NCBI RefSeq assembly: GCF_039414295.1
Contig: NZ_JBCITM010000018.1
Location: 11,851-75,850, forward strand
Direction of reading: 5' to 3'
DNA: 64,000 nt
Origin: Anoxynatronum sibiricum
GTDB lineage: Bacteria > Bacillota > Clostridia > Peptostreptococcales > Tindalliaceae
Shown: positions 7,838 through 17,302 of the stretch, in pieces
Layout of the letters: the number at the start of each line of letters is the position of its first letter
Numbering within the stretch: the stretch's first letter is position 1
Program-made: the position numbers and the translations under genes
The notes under the pieces: model-generated
What the model saw: the letters and a program-made list of their open reading frames with translations, nothing else
What the model was told of the DNA's origin: nothing
Databases searched by the model: none

Positions 7838-10618
7838 CTAAGTTGAAGAAACCGCTCCTAACAATTCATCGCATTTATCAGCGCTTAAAGGTCTGCTAAA
7901 ATAATACCCCTGAATAGTATCACAATCGAAATCACAAAGAATATCATATTGTTCCTTTGATTCTACGCCTTCAGCTATAATTTTCAACTCCATCACTTGT
8001 TGTGCTATTTCAATAATTTGTTTAAGCAAATGCTTATCTTTAAAATTAAAGGCGATTTGGTCGATAAAGCATTTATCCACTTTCAAATAATCAATTGGCA
8101 ATTTGTTTAAATAGTTGAAAGACGAATATCCAGTTCCAAAGTCATCAATTGCTATTTCAAAACCCATTTCTCTTAATATCTGCAAATCTGAAATTGTCTG
8201 ATCCATCGCATTCATCATAACTGATTCTGTTATTTCAAAGCAAATTCCCCGGGGATTTATTCCATATTTTTTAGTAATGCGTTTGACAGCATCAAGAAAC
8301 CCCTTTTGATTGAGCTGTACACTCGAAACATTAAGAGATATTTTTTCAACAACGTACCCCTTTGCTATCCATTCTACTTGCTTTTTAAAAACATATTCCA
8401 ACGCCCACTCTCCTAATTCCAATATATCCCCAGTTTCCTCAGCTACATGTATAAAGTCACTTGGTGGAATAAAATGACCATTTTCTAGTTGAATTCTCAT
8501 TAACGCCTCAAAACCTACGAGTTTTTTGCTCTTTGTTGCATACAAAGGTTGGAAATGCATTGATATCAGGCCATCCTGAACCGCTCTTTTCAAAATGCCT
8601 TCTATTTCTGCTTTCTTTACTATTTTTTCAGTCATTAGACTGTCAAAAAAAGAATAATTTGACTTGCCCAGAGACTTTGCATGGTACAATGCTGTATCAG
8701 CATTCTGAATCAACTCAGTTGCACTGTTCCCGTTTTCTGGGTATCTACTAATACCGATATAAGCAGAAATTTCAAAAGTTCTATTTTGAATAAGCATCGG
8801 AGTATGAATCATACTAAAAATATGGATAATTTCTTTAACAATAAAGTCTTCCTCTGGTTCATCCACAATCAAAACTGCAAACTCATCACCTGAAAGATGA
8901 TAACAATCTGAATATTGACTGTGTAATCGATTGGCTAATTCTTTTAAAATTTGATCGCCAACATCATGCCCAAATAAATTATTTATTTGCTTAAGGTTAT
9001 ATATATCAATAATTAAAACCAAGAATTTTTTAAGTGACCCATTTGAATCCGATTTAATTGACTCAATTCGTTCTATAAACGCAAGTTTGTTTGGAACATT
9101 CGTAATTTGATTGGTGTATGCCAAACGCCATATTTTTTCTTCTGATTGTTTTTTTAATGTATTGTCAACGAGAGTTCCAGATATCTTGATAGTTTCCCCC
9201 TTTTCTTTTAGAATGCTCGCTTTAATTGTAAACCATTTTTTTTGGCCATTATCCATTTGATATTCAAAATCCATTATTAGTAACTCTATTTCATCTTTGA
9301 GCAACTGGTTGACCAGTTGGCTAATTCTTTTTTTATCTAAATCTGTTAAGATCTCTTCGAACACAATTTGATCAACTTCTTCTTTAAAAGATTTCTTTCC
9401 TGTTAGTTTAGTCCAATTTTCAGATGCAAAAAAATGATTTTTTGAGTAATCCCACTCCCAAATAATGTCTCTTGAATTATTAATGGCCAAGCTATACTTT
9501 TCCTGAATATCTTTCAATTCATTTTGACTTGTTTCTAATTTGTTCAACATAAAATTTAAATCCATTGACAACTGTCCTAATTCATTCGAACTTATATATG
9601 TTGATCGTGCTGATAAATCTCCATTTGTAGCACTTTTCATTACATCCGCTAACTGAGTTAACGGACGTGTTATCCCATAAGTAAAGCGAATCGCAACCGT
9701 AAAAGCAATTGTTAGCAGCACAAGACTTAAAACAACCATATACCCAAGCGATCTATATGCCGAAGCAGTAATGATGCCCATATCTTGTTCAATCACCAGT
9801 TTCCAATCTGTATTATTAATGCTTTTATAGGTGAAAAACATTTTCTGAGTGCCTTCACTAATTAACATAGAACCCTCAGATGTTTTCATCCCGTCAGAAA
9901 GAAAATATTCTCTTATACCATCGTTGCTTGGCAAGCTTCCTATAAGGTTCTTATCTGTATGAAAAACAATTTCACTCTTATTATTGATCAAATATGCATC
10001 ACCAATGCCGGGATCAATCAGTTGTCTTAGTTGATCTGATTTGATTTTCATATCAATGATTTCGGCCATAACGCCAATGACTTCATCGGACTCAGTACGC
10101 TTAACAGGAGTTGCAATAAAAATAACACTTTCGTTGCGAATTCGATCTACAAGCAAATTGCTAATTGTGGTTATACCATTCATTGCATCTAAAAAATATT
10201 GTCGGTCTGACAAATCAATCCACAGACTCTCCGGAGCTGTGCTAGATAAAACCATGCCATACGGAGATAACACAAACAAATCTCTAATATACTGTTGATT
10301 TTCATTTACTTCATTAAAGAATGCATTCAATTGCACGTTGTCCATCCTGAAGTTTATGCTATCATTCTCTTCTAATAGATCGTATCGATAAAAAAGTTCT
10401 TGTACCAGTTCATTTTTTGACAAATAAACAACTTCCTGCTTTCGTTCAGCAAAGAATGACTCGTAGTTGGAAACTGTAATGTCTAGTACTTGCTTCATTC
10501 TCTCTTTATTTGAATTAATCAATTCATCCGAAATGTACAAATAATACAATGTCGTTAGAAAAAAAACAGGCAGTGATACAAGCAACAATACAATTATTGG
10601 CATTTTTTTTCTTATCAT
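7838..10618 (-). CDS. Membrane GGDEF/EAL c-di-GMP protein with Cache, HAMP and PAS domains
   Basis: A 926-residue protein. TM helix near residues 5-25, extracytoplasmic double-Cache domain (about 30-285), second TM (about 287-310), HAMP, a PAS domain (near the ENWTKLTGKK segment), GGDEF (about 510-660) and EAL (about 680-920). The GGDEF signature is SGDEF, so diguanylate cyclase activity is uncertain. The EAL domain keeps FEALMR, DDFGTGYSS and the LKVDK lysine motif, so c-di-GMP phosphodiesterase activity is expected. The start ATG 10618 is preceded by GGAGGA 8-9 nt upstream; a TTG at 10633 would lie on that site. The gene looks richer in A/T than its neighbours and borders a transposase relic, so it may have been acquired. 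Confidence 0.92.
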   Translation of the reverse strand: MIRKKMPIIVLLLVSLPVFFLTTLYYLYISDELINSNKERMKQVLDITVSNYESFFAERKQEVVYLSKNELVQELFYRYDLLEENDSINFRMDNVQLNAFFNEVNENQQYIRDLFVLSPYGMVLSSTAPESLWIDLSDRQYFLDAMNGITTISNLLVDRIRNESVIFIATPVKRTESDEVIGVMAEIIDMKIKSDQLRQLIDPGIGDAYLINNKSEIVFHTDKNLIGSLPSNDGIREYFLSDGMKTSEGSMLISEGTQKMFFTYKSINNTDWKLVIEQDMGIITASAYRSLGYMVVLSLVLLTIAFTVAIRFTYGITRPLTQLADVMKSATNGDLSARSTYISSNELGQLSMDLNFMLNKLETSQNELKDIQEKYSLAINNSRDIIWEWDYSKNHFFASENWTKLTGKKSFKEEVDQIVFEEILTDLDKKRISQLVNQLLKDEIELLIMDFEYQMDNGQKKWFTIKASILKEKGETIKISGTLVDNTLKKQSEEKIWRLAYTNQITNVPNKLAFIERIESIKSDSNGSLKKFLVLIIDIYNLKQINNLFGHDVGDQILKELANRLHSQYSDCYHLSGDEFAVLIVDEPEEDFIVKEIIHIFSMIHTPMLIQNRTFEISAYIGISRYPENGNSATELIQNADTALYHAKSLGKSNYSFFDSLMTEKIVKKAEIEGILKRAVQDGLISMHFQPLYATKSKKLVGFEALMRIQLENGHFIPPSDFIHVAEETGDILELGEWALEYVFKKQVEWIAKGYVVEKISLNVSSVQLNQKGFLDAVKRITKKYGINPRGICFEITESVMMNAMDQTISDLQILREMGFEIAIDDFGTGYSSFNYLNKLPIDYLKVDKCFIDQIAFNFKDKHLLKQIIEIAQQVMELKIIAEGVESKEQYDILCDFDCDTIQGYYFSRPLSADKCDELLGAVSST

Positions 10619-10638
10619 CTCATCGTCCTCCAAATGTT

Positions 10639-10669
10639 ATATTGAAGCTTAGCGGAGACGCTTCAATAT
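10639..10669. repeat. Inverted repeat upstream of the GGDEF/EAL gene
   Basis: ATATTGAAGC (10639-10648) and GCTTCAATAT (10660-10669) form a perfect 10-bp stem with an 11-nt loop. It lies between the phosphodiesterase gene and the transposase relic. It could be an operator or a leftover element end. Confidence 0.5.
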
Positions 10670-10771
10670 GGAACTCGATGTATCGAAATGTGCCACATTA
10701 GTACTTGGATTATCCGTATTAATGCTGTGCCAAATCTCAAATTCTAAAAACAACACTTGCCAATTTCTTAA

Positions 10772-10921
10772 TCCTGTTTACCATGGGAAGAAGAGATCCT
10801 CAGCTTCTATGGCAAACATCGGGATATTGAAGTATTCTTATTATTATACTGTACACCAGGCTGGAAATGCAGGTCAGGTAAACCAAGGATCACAGAAATG
10901 TGTACACGCTGTTTCATCAGC
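10772..10921 (+). pseudogene. Relic of an IS4-type transposase C-terminal region
   Basis: In the frame beginning at 10772 the translation contains EEEILSFYGKHRDIEVF. This closely resembles the conserved (E)I.YGKRWDIEVFFK segment around the catalytic glutamate of IS4-family DDE transposases. The similarity stops soon after, the frame is closed by a TAA just upstream of 10772 and no intact transposase can be read in any frame. A different frame (10668-11000) is open for 110 codons but has no protein-like features. I read this as a decayed insertion sequence. The call rests on one short motif recognised by eye. Confidence 0.4.
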
Positions 10922-11504
10922 TAAAAAGAAGAAAAGAAAGACCTTGTTTTATTGCAATCCCTGCTACGCAGTTAATGCGAAAGTCAAGATAATATTGTGA
11001 ATATACCCTGTTAGTCAGCATCGCAACACTATTTCTCAGTCATTCTACAAGCCACAGTAATTGTTGTGTCAGATATTTCACCTTGGATGAACTTTATATC
11101 ATTTATCAGCACAGCTGTAGCCATTTTTCATTCATTCCCTGAAAAGAAAATTTTTCAAACAATTTCATAATGACAAACCGATCTGTTTTGATAATCTTCT
11201 TAGCGAGAAATCTCCATTTCAAGAGCCTTGATACATTTTCAGGCTTTTTATAATAATAACCGGTTCTGTGATGGGAACCATAAAAAGCACTGCCTCAGTC
11301 CATAGGGATGAAGCAGTGCTTTTTTTGTGGCTTAGGATACAGTAACGCTAAGAAGCTGTGGATCATGTAATTGAAGCTGAAATGCAGCCAAAATCGGCTT
11401 TGCGCGGAATTTTTTATTGAACGTTTTTACATATTTTTGGTACGCTTCCCTAGGTCTGGGGTATTAACTAATAGCTGGACACTCATTCGGGAGGCGATGC
11501 AGCC
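10922..11504. other. Intergenic region with a terminator-like hairpin, no gene seen
   Basis: No convincing coding sequence. A TATAAT-like box at about 11249-11254 is preceded by TTGATA, with shorter than ideal spacing. A strong hairpin with T-run follows at 11282-11326. If the promoter is real, this would place a terminator between it and the GGDEF gene at 11505. I do not recognise a c-di-GMP riboswitch in it. Confidence 0.4.
11282..11326 (+). terminator. Rho-independent terminator-like hairpin
   Basis: AAAAAGCACTGC (11282-11293) pairs perfectly with GCAGTGCTTTTT (11313-11324), followed by more T residues. It stands alone between a transposase relic and the GGDEF gene, so it may end a lost gene or act as an attenuator. 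Confidence 0.65.
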
Positions 11505-12539
11505 ATGGGGTTTCGATGGCACCACACACATAACAATCAGCTGGAGGAAATGAAAAACAGCATCGTTGCGGCGGTACTGGGCATTAGTGTACTGGTGTTC
11601 GCCGCAACAGTGATCATTAATCTGATGAATCATCGCCCCTGGGAAAATGTGGTGTTTCCCCTGGTGGCATCTGTCATCATGGGGGGGATTTACCGCCTCT
11701 ACCGGCAAAACCGGTATCGCCGTTCCATCAAGACTTTTTTTCTGGCTTTTCTTTGCTTTCTCTATCTTCCCGTGGCCTGGCTTACTTCTCCCGGTTCATA
11801 CAGCGCCATGTCTTTTTACGGCATGACCATTCTTTTTATCAGTATCATCGTGGCCAGCGAGTGGTGGGAGTACTTGTTCCCCCTGGGAACCGCCCTGATC
11901 ACCGTTCTTCTTCTTGTCTATGAACCCACCCGGCCCCATCAGTACACCCTGTATGCCGACCCTTCCCTCCGGGCCATTGATCTATCCATCAATTATCTCA
12001 TTGCCGCCGCCACTTTTTTTGTGGTGATCATGGTGATGAACCGGTCTTTCACCAGTGAGCACCAACGTATTTTTGATGCCTCCATTACCGACACGCTGAC
12101 AGGACTCTACAACCGGCGTTACCTGTATCACTTACTGGGAACCCTTACTAGTGAAAATGTCGCTCCACACTCAGCCTTTACCCTGCTGATGATGGATCTG
12201 AATCATTTTAAAAAAATCAACGACACCTTCGGCCATTCAGAGGGAGATGTCGTCTTAAAGGCCTTTGGGGAGGTGCTGCGCCAGGCTTCCCGTAAAAGCG
12301 ACATTGCCATTCGTTATGGTGGTGATGAGTTTATTTTGCTGCTCATGGGCACCGCCGATACCGACGCCGCTCAGGTGGAAGAACGGGTTGCCCAGCTTTT
12401 TCAGCCCATCTGTGACCAGTACCCTGCCATCGGTCTTTCTGTCAGTTTTGGCCGGGCGGGCAGCGAAGCGGGAACAGCCGATGAGATTATCAAGCTGGCG
12501 GATGACCTGCTTTATCAGCATAAAAGCAGCAGGTCGTAG
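11505..12539 (+). CDS. Membrane-bound diguanylate cyclase (GGDEF)
   Basis: A 344-residue protein with five or six N-terminal transmembrane helices (about residues 17-180) and a C-terminal GGDEF domain (about 190-344). It has DTLTGLYNRRYL at the domain start and an intact GGDEF active-site loop (RYGGDEFILLL), so it should make c-di-GMP from two GTP. The start ATG 11505 has GGGAGG 10 nt upstream; an alternative ATG at 11550 sits too close to its GGAGGA. The membrane part resembles an MASE-like sensor without a recognisable extracellular domain. It could act opposite to the EAL protein encoded nearby. Confidence 0.9.
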   Translation: MGFRWHHTHNNQLEEMKNSIVAAVLGISVLVFAATVIINLMNHRPWENVVFPLVASVIMGGIYRLYRQNRYRRSIKTFFLAFLCFLYLPVAWLTSPGSYSAMSFYGMTILFISIIVASEWWEYLFPLGTALITVLLLVYEPTRPHQYTLYADPSLRAIDLSINYLIAAATFFVVIMVMNRSFTSEHQRIFDASITDTLTGLYNRRYLYHLLGTLTSENVAPHSAFTLLMMDLNHFKKINDTFGHSEGDVVLKAFGEVLRQASRKSDIAIRYGGDEFILLLMGTADTDAAQVEERVAQLFQPICDQYPAIGLSVSFGRAGSEAGTADEIIKLADDLLYQHKSSRS

Positions 12540-12616
12540 AGGCCAATGGCATTGTCAATGTTATCTTTTCATGCCCGCCTGCCAGCTGGCATCCGTTCCG
12601 TACCATGTGATGCGCC

Positions 12617-14347
12617 TTAAGCAATCACCCATTCCTTCGCCTGAATCATGGAGCGGTACATATGCTCGTAGGTACCCTGCTGTTTCATCAACTCTTCGTG
12701 GGAACCCTTCTCCAAAATTTCTCCTTCATCAAAAACAATAATCTGCTCGGCGTCCTGTATGGTGTGAAGTCGATGGGCGATGACCACCACGGTTTTGTTG
12801 CTGGTGAGGGCCCGAATGGCCTGTTGTATTTCGTGCTCGTTGTCGGCATCCAGAGATGCCGTGGCTTCGTCCAGCAGAATAATGGGAGCATCTTTCAGCA
12901 AGGCTCGGGCAATGGAAACCCGCTGCTTTTCACCGCCGGAAAGGGTGCTTCCCCCTTCGTGAATCACCGTGTTGTAGCCATCAGGCAGGGCCTGTATGAA
13001 GGTGTGGCAGTGAGCCAGCCGGGCCGCCCGATACACATCTTCTTCGGTGGCCCGGGGATTGCCCATGCGAATGTTTTCGTAAATGGTGTCCCGAATCAGA
13101 TACACATCCTGAAACACCATGCTGATTTGCCCCATGAGGCTGTCGGGAGCCACTTGGCGAATGTCGGTGCCGCCAATGGTGATGCGGCCTGCCCCTGGGT
13201 CCCAGAACCGGGCAATGAGATTCATCACGGTGGATTTTCCACTGCCGCTGGCACCCACCAGGGCTGTCATTTCATGGCGCCTGGCGGTGAAGGAGATATT
13301 TTTCAGCACTTCCTTGTCGTCCCCATAGGCGAAGGTAACACCCTGAAAATGAATGTCATGATGGGCCGGCTGAAAATCGTCAATGGTATAGGTCATGGGC
13401 TGGGCGTCCACCACCGCCAGCAGCTTGTCAATGGAAAGGGTGTAATACCGGGTTTCCACATACAGCTGGGAAAAGCCCTTGCCCACTGTGGTGAGGGCCA
13501 GGGAAACCACCACCAGCATCACCAGTCGCTGGGCGTCGATGGCTCCGGCGGCATGCTCCAGATAGCTGAGGTACAGCACCACCGGCAGCGACAGACCAAT
13601 GAGAATTTGCATGGGGGCAATAAAAGGCACCCCGGCCAGCTCCACCCGAATGGATTCCCGCTTCAGTTCATCCACCGACCGGCGCATTTTGGGGAAGCGG
13701 CCTCCCAGCATATGGTAGGATTTGAACACTTCAATGCCGGCGGCATATTCGATGATGCGGGAAAGCATCTGCGCCCGAATGGTTTTGGCTTTTCGGCCTG
13801 CAGCCTTCACCCGTTTACCGGCAAAATAGCCCAGTGGAATGCAGGACAGCAGCAAAATTACCTGAATCAGCCCGATGCGGGGGTACAGGGACACCATCAC
13901 CACAGAGAGGTACACGCTGAGAATGGCGTGCTTGGCAATGCCGGGAATCATGTGGGTGATCAGCTGTTCAAAATCTCTGAGATCGTTGGTCATGATGTTG
14001 GTGAGTTCGCCTATGTTGTTCTGGTTGAAGTAGCCCATGTGGAGGGTGCGCACCTTGTCACCCATGCGAATGCGCAGGTCGGCAATGATCTTGGCTCCTT
14101 CCACTTGAAGACCGGTGTAGCCTTTGTTCAACACCAGAAAACGAATCACACTGGCGACCACCATGATGAGGGTGTAGTTCCGCAGCTTTTCAAAGGTGAC
14201 GGCATCTGTCACCAGGTCCAGCAGGGCGAAAAACAGCATGCTATACACAAAGGCATGGAACACGGCATCCAACAGCACCTGGTATACGTGGGTACGAAAC
14301 TTTCGATAATGTTCAGGACTTGTCAATCGCTGTACTTTTTTAAGCAC
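12617..14347 (-). CDS. ABC exporter half-transporter (permease-ATPase fusion), second gene
   Basis: A 576-residue half-ABC transporter: six-helix exporter domain (about 1-310) followed by a nucleotide-binding domain with Walker A GASGSGKST, signature LSGGEKQRVSIARAL, Walker B with catalytic Glu (IILLDEATASLD) and H-loop IIAHRL. The start is GTG 14347, preceded by GGAGGGG. It overlaps the stop of the upstream half-transporter by 8 bp, indicating translational coupling. The two halves probably form a heterodimer. Substrate is unknown; tetR-linked pairs of this type often export drugs or handle siderophores. The gene ends 77 bp from the convergent GGDEF gene. Confidence 0.93.
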   Translation of the reverse strand: MLKKVQRLTSPEHYRKFRTHVYQVLLDAVFHAFVYSMLFFALLDLVTDAVTFEKLRNYTLIMVVASVIRFLVLNKGYTGLQVEGAKIIADLRIRMGDKVRTLHMGYFNQNNIGELTNIMTNDLRDFEQLITHMIPGIAKHAILSVYLSVVMVSLYPRIGLIQVILLLSCIPLGYFAGKRVKAAGRKAKTIRAQMLSRIIEYAAGIEVFKSYHMLGGRFPKMRRSVDELKRESIRVELAGVPFIAPMQILIGLSLPVVLYLSYLEHAAGAIDAQRLVMLVVVSLALTTVGKGFSQLYVETRYYTLSIDKLLAVVDAQPMTYTIDDFQPAHHDIHFQGVTFAYGDDKEVLKNISFTARRHEMTALVGASGSGKSTVMNLIARFWDPGAGRITIGGTDIRQVAPDSLMGQISMVFQDVYLIRDTIYENIRMGNPRATEEDVYRAARLAHCHTFIQALPDGYNTVIHEGGSTLSGGEKQRVSIARALLKDAPIILLDEATASLDADNEHEIQQAIRALTSNKTVVVIAHRLHTIQDAEQIIVFDEGEILEKGSHEELMKQQGTYEHMYRSMIQAKEWVIA

Positions 14348-16073
14348 TGCGCACCCCTCCTTCTCCCCTGTGCCACAGGGCGTGGTATTTGCGTCGTTTG
14401 GCCAGCAGAAGCTCATGGGTGCCTGTTTCCATTACCCGGCCTTCTTCCAGCACCACAATTTGATCCACATTTTTAATGGTGTACAGGCGGTGGGCGATGA
14501 TCACTGCCGTCCGGTTTTTCAGCAGTGTCTGCATGGCTTGCTGAATGCGGGCCTCGTTGTCGATGTCGGAGTATGAGGTGATTTCATCCAGCACCACAAT
14601 GGGAGCGTCTTTCAAAAACACCCGGGCGATGGAGATTCGCTGTTTTTCACCACCGGAAAGCTTAATGCCGGTGCCTTCCCCCAGCACGGTGTCATACCCC
14701 TGCTCCAGCGACATGATGAAGTCGTGAATCTGGGCTTTGCGGGCGGCGGCTTCCACTTCTTCCCGGCTTTTTTCCATGCCCAGCTTGATGTTGTTGTAAA
14801 TGGTGTCATTGAGCATGAACACATCCTGAAAAACAAAGGCGGTTTGATCCATCAGGGTTTTCACCGGAATCTTTTCAATGGGAATGCCATCAATGGTGAT
14901 GGCGCCGGGAGGCGCATCGTAAAAACGTCCCAGCAGCAGTCCCAGGGTGGTTTTACCGGAGCCGGAGGGCCCCACCAGGGCCGCGGAGGAACCGGCGGGA
15001 ATTTGCAGGTTGACCTGCTGCAGCACGTCTTCTTCCTGGTAGGCAAAGCTGAGATCGTTGATGACAATGTCCCCCTTCAGCTGGTGTACACCCCCCTGAA
15101 GCAGGTCTGCCTGGGGTTCTGTTTCCAGAATGCCTCTGATCTGATCTGCCCCTGCCAATAGCATGGACAGGTTCATTCCCAGCTCCAGCAGCTTTTTAAA
15201 GGACTGGAGAAACACAGATGACAGGAGGAGAAACATCACATACCCGGCACTGCTGAGGCTCCCTCTTAGGAAGAGAATGCCCCCGGCGGGAATGGTGAAA
15301 ATCAGGCCGGAATCAATGAGAATCAGGCTGACGGTGTAATAGGACATGGTGTCGTAGGTGCAGTTGATCCAGAACTCCAGGTATTTTTTGGTGGTTTCGG
15401 TGTATTGGTGAAAAGATCTGGCAGTTAAGTTAAATGCCTTAAAGACGGCAATGCCCCGTATGTATTCCACAATGGTGCTGTGCAGCCTTCCCTGCAGGGT
15501 GGTGTACTGCCGCATCATTTCCGCTCGTCCCTGGTACATCCACGCTTGGGTTAAAAAGCTGAAGATGAGGGGCACCAGCAAAAACAGGGCCATGGGCCAG
15601 TGGAGGGAGATGAGGTAGACAATCACCACCAGGGGGGTCACCACCGCCTCTGCCAGGTCTGGCACCTGATGGGCAATGAAGAGCTCCAGTTTCTCCACGT
15701 CTTCGTCAATGGCTTTTTTGATGTGGCCGGTGCTGTGCTTGCGGAAAAACCCCAGGGGCAGCTTTCCCAGATGGTCCATGGCCTTCACCCTGATTTCGTG
15801 GAGAATGGAAAAGGCCGCCATATGGGAAAAGGCCAGGGATAGAATAAGAAAGACCATGTGGAACACTGCCGCCAGTGCAGTGAAAACCACCAGGCGACCC
15901 ACTTGGCCATTGGCACCGCCCCCGGCCATGAGGGTTTCCAGTATTTTGTAAATGAGCATGAAGGGCACCAGATTCATCAGCGCTGTGAGCACGCTGAACA
16001 CCACCGAGGCATACATTTTGTACTTCTGCCGGCCAGCGTGGGATAAGATAAAGGATAAGTTGGATGATTTCAT
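14340..16073 (-). CDS. ABC exporter half-transporter (permease-ATPase fusion), first gene
   Basis: A 577-residue half-ABC transporter with an exporter-type membrane domain (about 1-310) and an ATPase domain: Walker A GPSGSGKTT, signature LSGGEKQRISIARVF, Walker B IVVLDEITSYSD and H-loop IIAHRL. The D-loop region reads EITSYSD instead of the usual EATSALD, while the partner encoded downstream is canonical, a mild asymmetry often seen in heterodimeric exporters. ATG 16073 follows AGGAGCGACTT and overlaps the tetR stop codon (ATGA). The three genes therefore form one tightly coupled operon controlled by the TetR-type protein. Confidence 0.93.
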   Translation of the reverse strand: MKSSNLSFILSHAGRQKYKMYASVVFSVLTALMNLVPFMLIYKILETLMAGGGANGQVGRLVVFTALAAVFHMVFLILSLAFSHMAAFSILHEIRVKAMDHLGKLPLGFFRKHSTGHIKKAIDEDVEKLELFIAHQVPDLAEAVVTPLVVIVYLISLHWPMALFLLVPLIFSFLTQAWMYQGRAEMMRQYTTLQGRLHSTIVEYIRGIAVFKAFNLTARSFHQYTETTKKYLEFWINCTYDTMSYYTVSLILIDSGLIFTIPAGGILFLRGSLSSAGYVMFLLLSSVFLQSFKKLLELGMNLSMLLAGADQIRGILETEPQADLLQGGVHQLKGDIVINDLSFAYQEEDVLQQVNLQIPAGSSAALVGPSGSGKTTLGLLLGRFYDAPPGAITIDGIPIEKIPVKTLMDQTAFVFQDVFMLNDTIYNNIKLGMEKSREEVEAAARKAQIHDFIMSLEQGYDTVLGEGTGIKLSGGEKQRISIARVFLKDAPIVVLDEITSYSDIDNEARIQQAMQTLLKNRTAVIIAHRLYTIKNVDQIVVLEEGRVMETGTHELLLAKRRKYHALWHRGEGGVRSA

Positions 16074-16705
16074 AAGTCGCTCCTTTCATCACTTGCTGTG
16101 GTGACAGCTGATTCTAATCCAGAAAACAATACCTGCAGCTGCTGTCTAATAAGCTGACGCACCACCTCCCGGCGCTCAGAAAGCAGTTCTGGGTGGGGCA
16201 GCAGGTTTTGAAACAGGGTAAAGCCATTGATGGTGCGGCTGATAAAGCAAAGCTGCGGATATTCCCGGGGGTCCCCCTGAATCCCCAGCCGGTGGCACAG
16301 CCCCTTTAAAAAATAATCCTCCAGCTTGAGAAACACCGCTTCCATTTCCGGGTCATGTGCCATTTGCGCCATGAAGATGGCGAAGAGCTTTCGATCGGGA
16401 GTGGTGGTGCACATTTTTTCCACAATGGTATCCAGCATCAGCTCTTGTTGTTCCTCGGGGGTCACCTCCTTTTCAAAAATGCCTTGTTCGATATTGATGG
16501 CCAGGTAGGTTTCGTTATGGAACCAAAGAATGTCAAAAAGGATATCTTTGGTGCGGCTGTAATAGTGGTACATGCCCCCCTTCGAAAGACTGGTTCTGGC
16601 AATGATGTCTTCCATGGTGGCTTTTTCGTATCCTTTTTCCAGAAAAACCCCTTTGGCCGCCTGCCAGATTTCTTTTTTGCGTTCTTCACTGCTTTTTCGC
16701 GGCAT
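16070..16705 (-). CDS. TetR-family transcriptional regulator of the ABC exporter operon
   Basis: A 211-residue regulator. The N-terminal helix-turn-helix reads TMEDIIARTSLSKGGMYHYY, and the C-terminal ligand-binding part is divergent, as usual. The open frame reaches 16855, but AAAGGAGGGG immediately before ATG 16705 (MPRKSSEERKKEI) fixes the start; the extra 50 residues are basic and not protein-like. It is the first gene of the operon, overlapping the first ABC gene by 4 bp. A sigmaA promoter at 16827-16855 has an inverted repeat over its -10 box, the expected place for auto-repression, and a longer palindrome lies in the leader. Release by an exported substrate is the usual logic (inference). 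Confidence 0.92.
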   Translation of the reverse strand: MPRKSSEERKKEIWQAAKGVFLEKGYEKATMEDIIARTSLSKGGMYHYYSRTKDILFDILWFHNETYLAINIEQGIFEKEVTPEEQQELMLDTIVEKMCTTTPDRKLFAIFMAQMAHDPEMEAVFLKLEDYFLKGLCHRLGIQGDPREYPQLCFISRTINGFTLFQNLLPHPELLSERREVVRQLIRQQLQVLFSGLESAVTTASDERSDL

Positions 16706-16746
16706 TGAACCCCTCCTTTTCTGCTTTTGGCCTGCCAACGGGCGGT

Positions 16747-16776
16747 GCTTAAACCGACGCATGCGTCGGTTTAAGC
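16747..16776. repeat. Perfect 30-bp palindrome in the tetR leader
   Basis: The 30 bp are exactly self-complementary: the half-site GCTTAAACCGACGCA (16747-16761) is followed by its reverse complement, with no spacer. It lies between the predicted transcription start and the ribosome site of tetR. It may be a second operator or, as RNA, a hairpin in the leader. Confidence 0.8.
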
Positions 16777-16809
16777 TTAAATAAAAAGGCCTTTCGGCTG
16801 CTGGTTTGA

Positions 16810-16830
16810 GAATGAATCTCATGTTCATTC
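16810..16830. promoter_or_regulatory. Inverted-repeat operator overlapping the tetR -10 box
   Basis: GAATGAA (16810-16816) and TTCATTC (16824-16830) form a perfect 7-bp inverted repeat with a 7-bp spacer. Four of its bases belong to the -10 hexamer of the tetR promoter, a position suited to repression by the encoded regulator. Confidence 0.6.
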
Positions 16831-16855
16831 TATTTCCTCTTTTGATGGTTGTCAA
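16827..16855 (-). promoter_or_regulatory. SigmaA promoter of the tetR-ABC operon
   Basis: On the minus strand TTGACA (16855-16850) is followed after 17 bp by TAGAAT (16832-16827). This is a near-consensus vegetative promoter pointing at tetR, about 110 bp upstream of its start. Confidence 0.75.
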
Positions 16856-17302
16856 TCTTTTTTTCCTGCCCCTGATAGCAGCTACGAGTCTCCTTCGGCA
16901 GATTACTCTTCCAGCGATCCATCTCCCGTATTTTTTCAGTCTATTCAGTTATTTGGTTTTAATCGACACTCATGTTTCGTTTTAGGTCGTACTCGTCAGC
17001 TACTCTTCCACTTCTCTTTCATGATCTAATCTTGAATGCCACATTCTTTTTGGTGATTTTTAAAAATATGATTGAAAATTCGATATGATGCTTCTGATAC
17101 TGTATCAACAGTGCTATACAGCTTTTTTTATGCCTGTGCTTGAATTGCACCCGATTCAAAATATTGTTGATTCTGCACACAATTTTTTCATTTCGGATAA
17201 TTCCGGGAATATTTTCCACTCTTTACAACCATCTCTTTTGGGATTACTGTTGAAGTGTTAAGCTGTCAGAAGATTTTAACTCATTTAAAGGAGGCATCAT
17301 CA
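16856..17302. other. Intergenic region between divergent operons, no gene seen
   Basis: It separates the tetR promoter from the AgcS gene. I found no convincing coding sequence, riboswitch or -24/-12 promoter. Small A/T-rich stretches around 17040-17100 could hold the agcS promoter, but no good -35/-10 pair stands out. A ribosome site AAAGGAGG lies at 17287-17294. Confidence 0.4.

Noticed and set aside
10922..11504. c-di-GMP riboswitch before the GGDEF gene
   Set aside because: The conserved core and GACGCAAAGC-type sequence of the GEMM class are missing; only a terminator-like hairpin is seen.
12662..14476. A 604-codon open frame on the plus strand opposite the ABC transporter gene
   Set aside because: It is His/Gly-rich, has no ribosome site or fold signature, and mirrors a clear ABC exporter gene on the minus strand.
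16856..17302. Glycine riboswitch before the AgcS symporter
   Set aside because: Such elements often precede agcS genes, but the conserved tandem core was not recognisable here.
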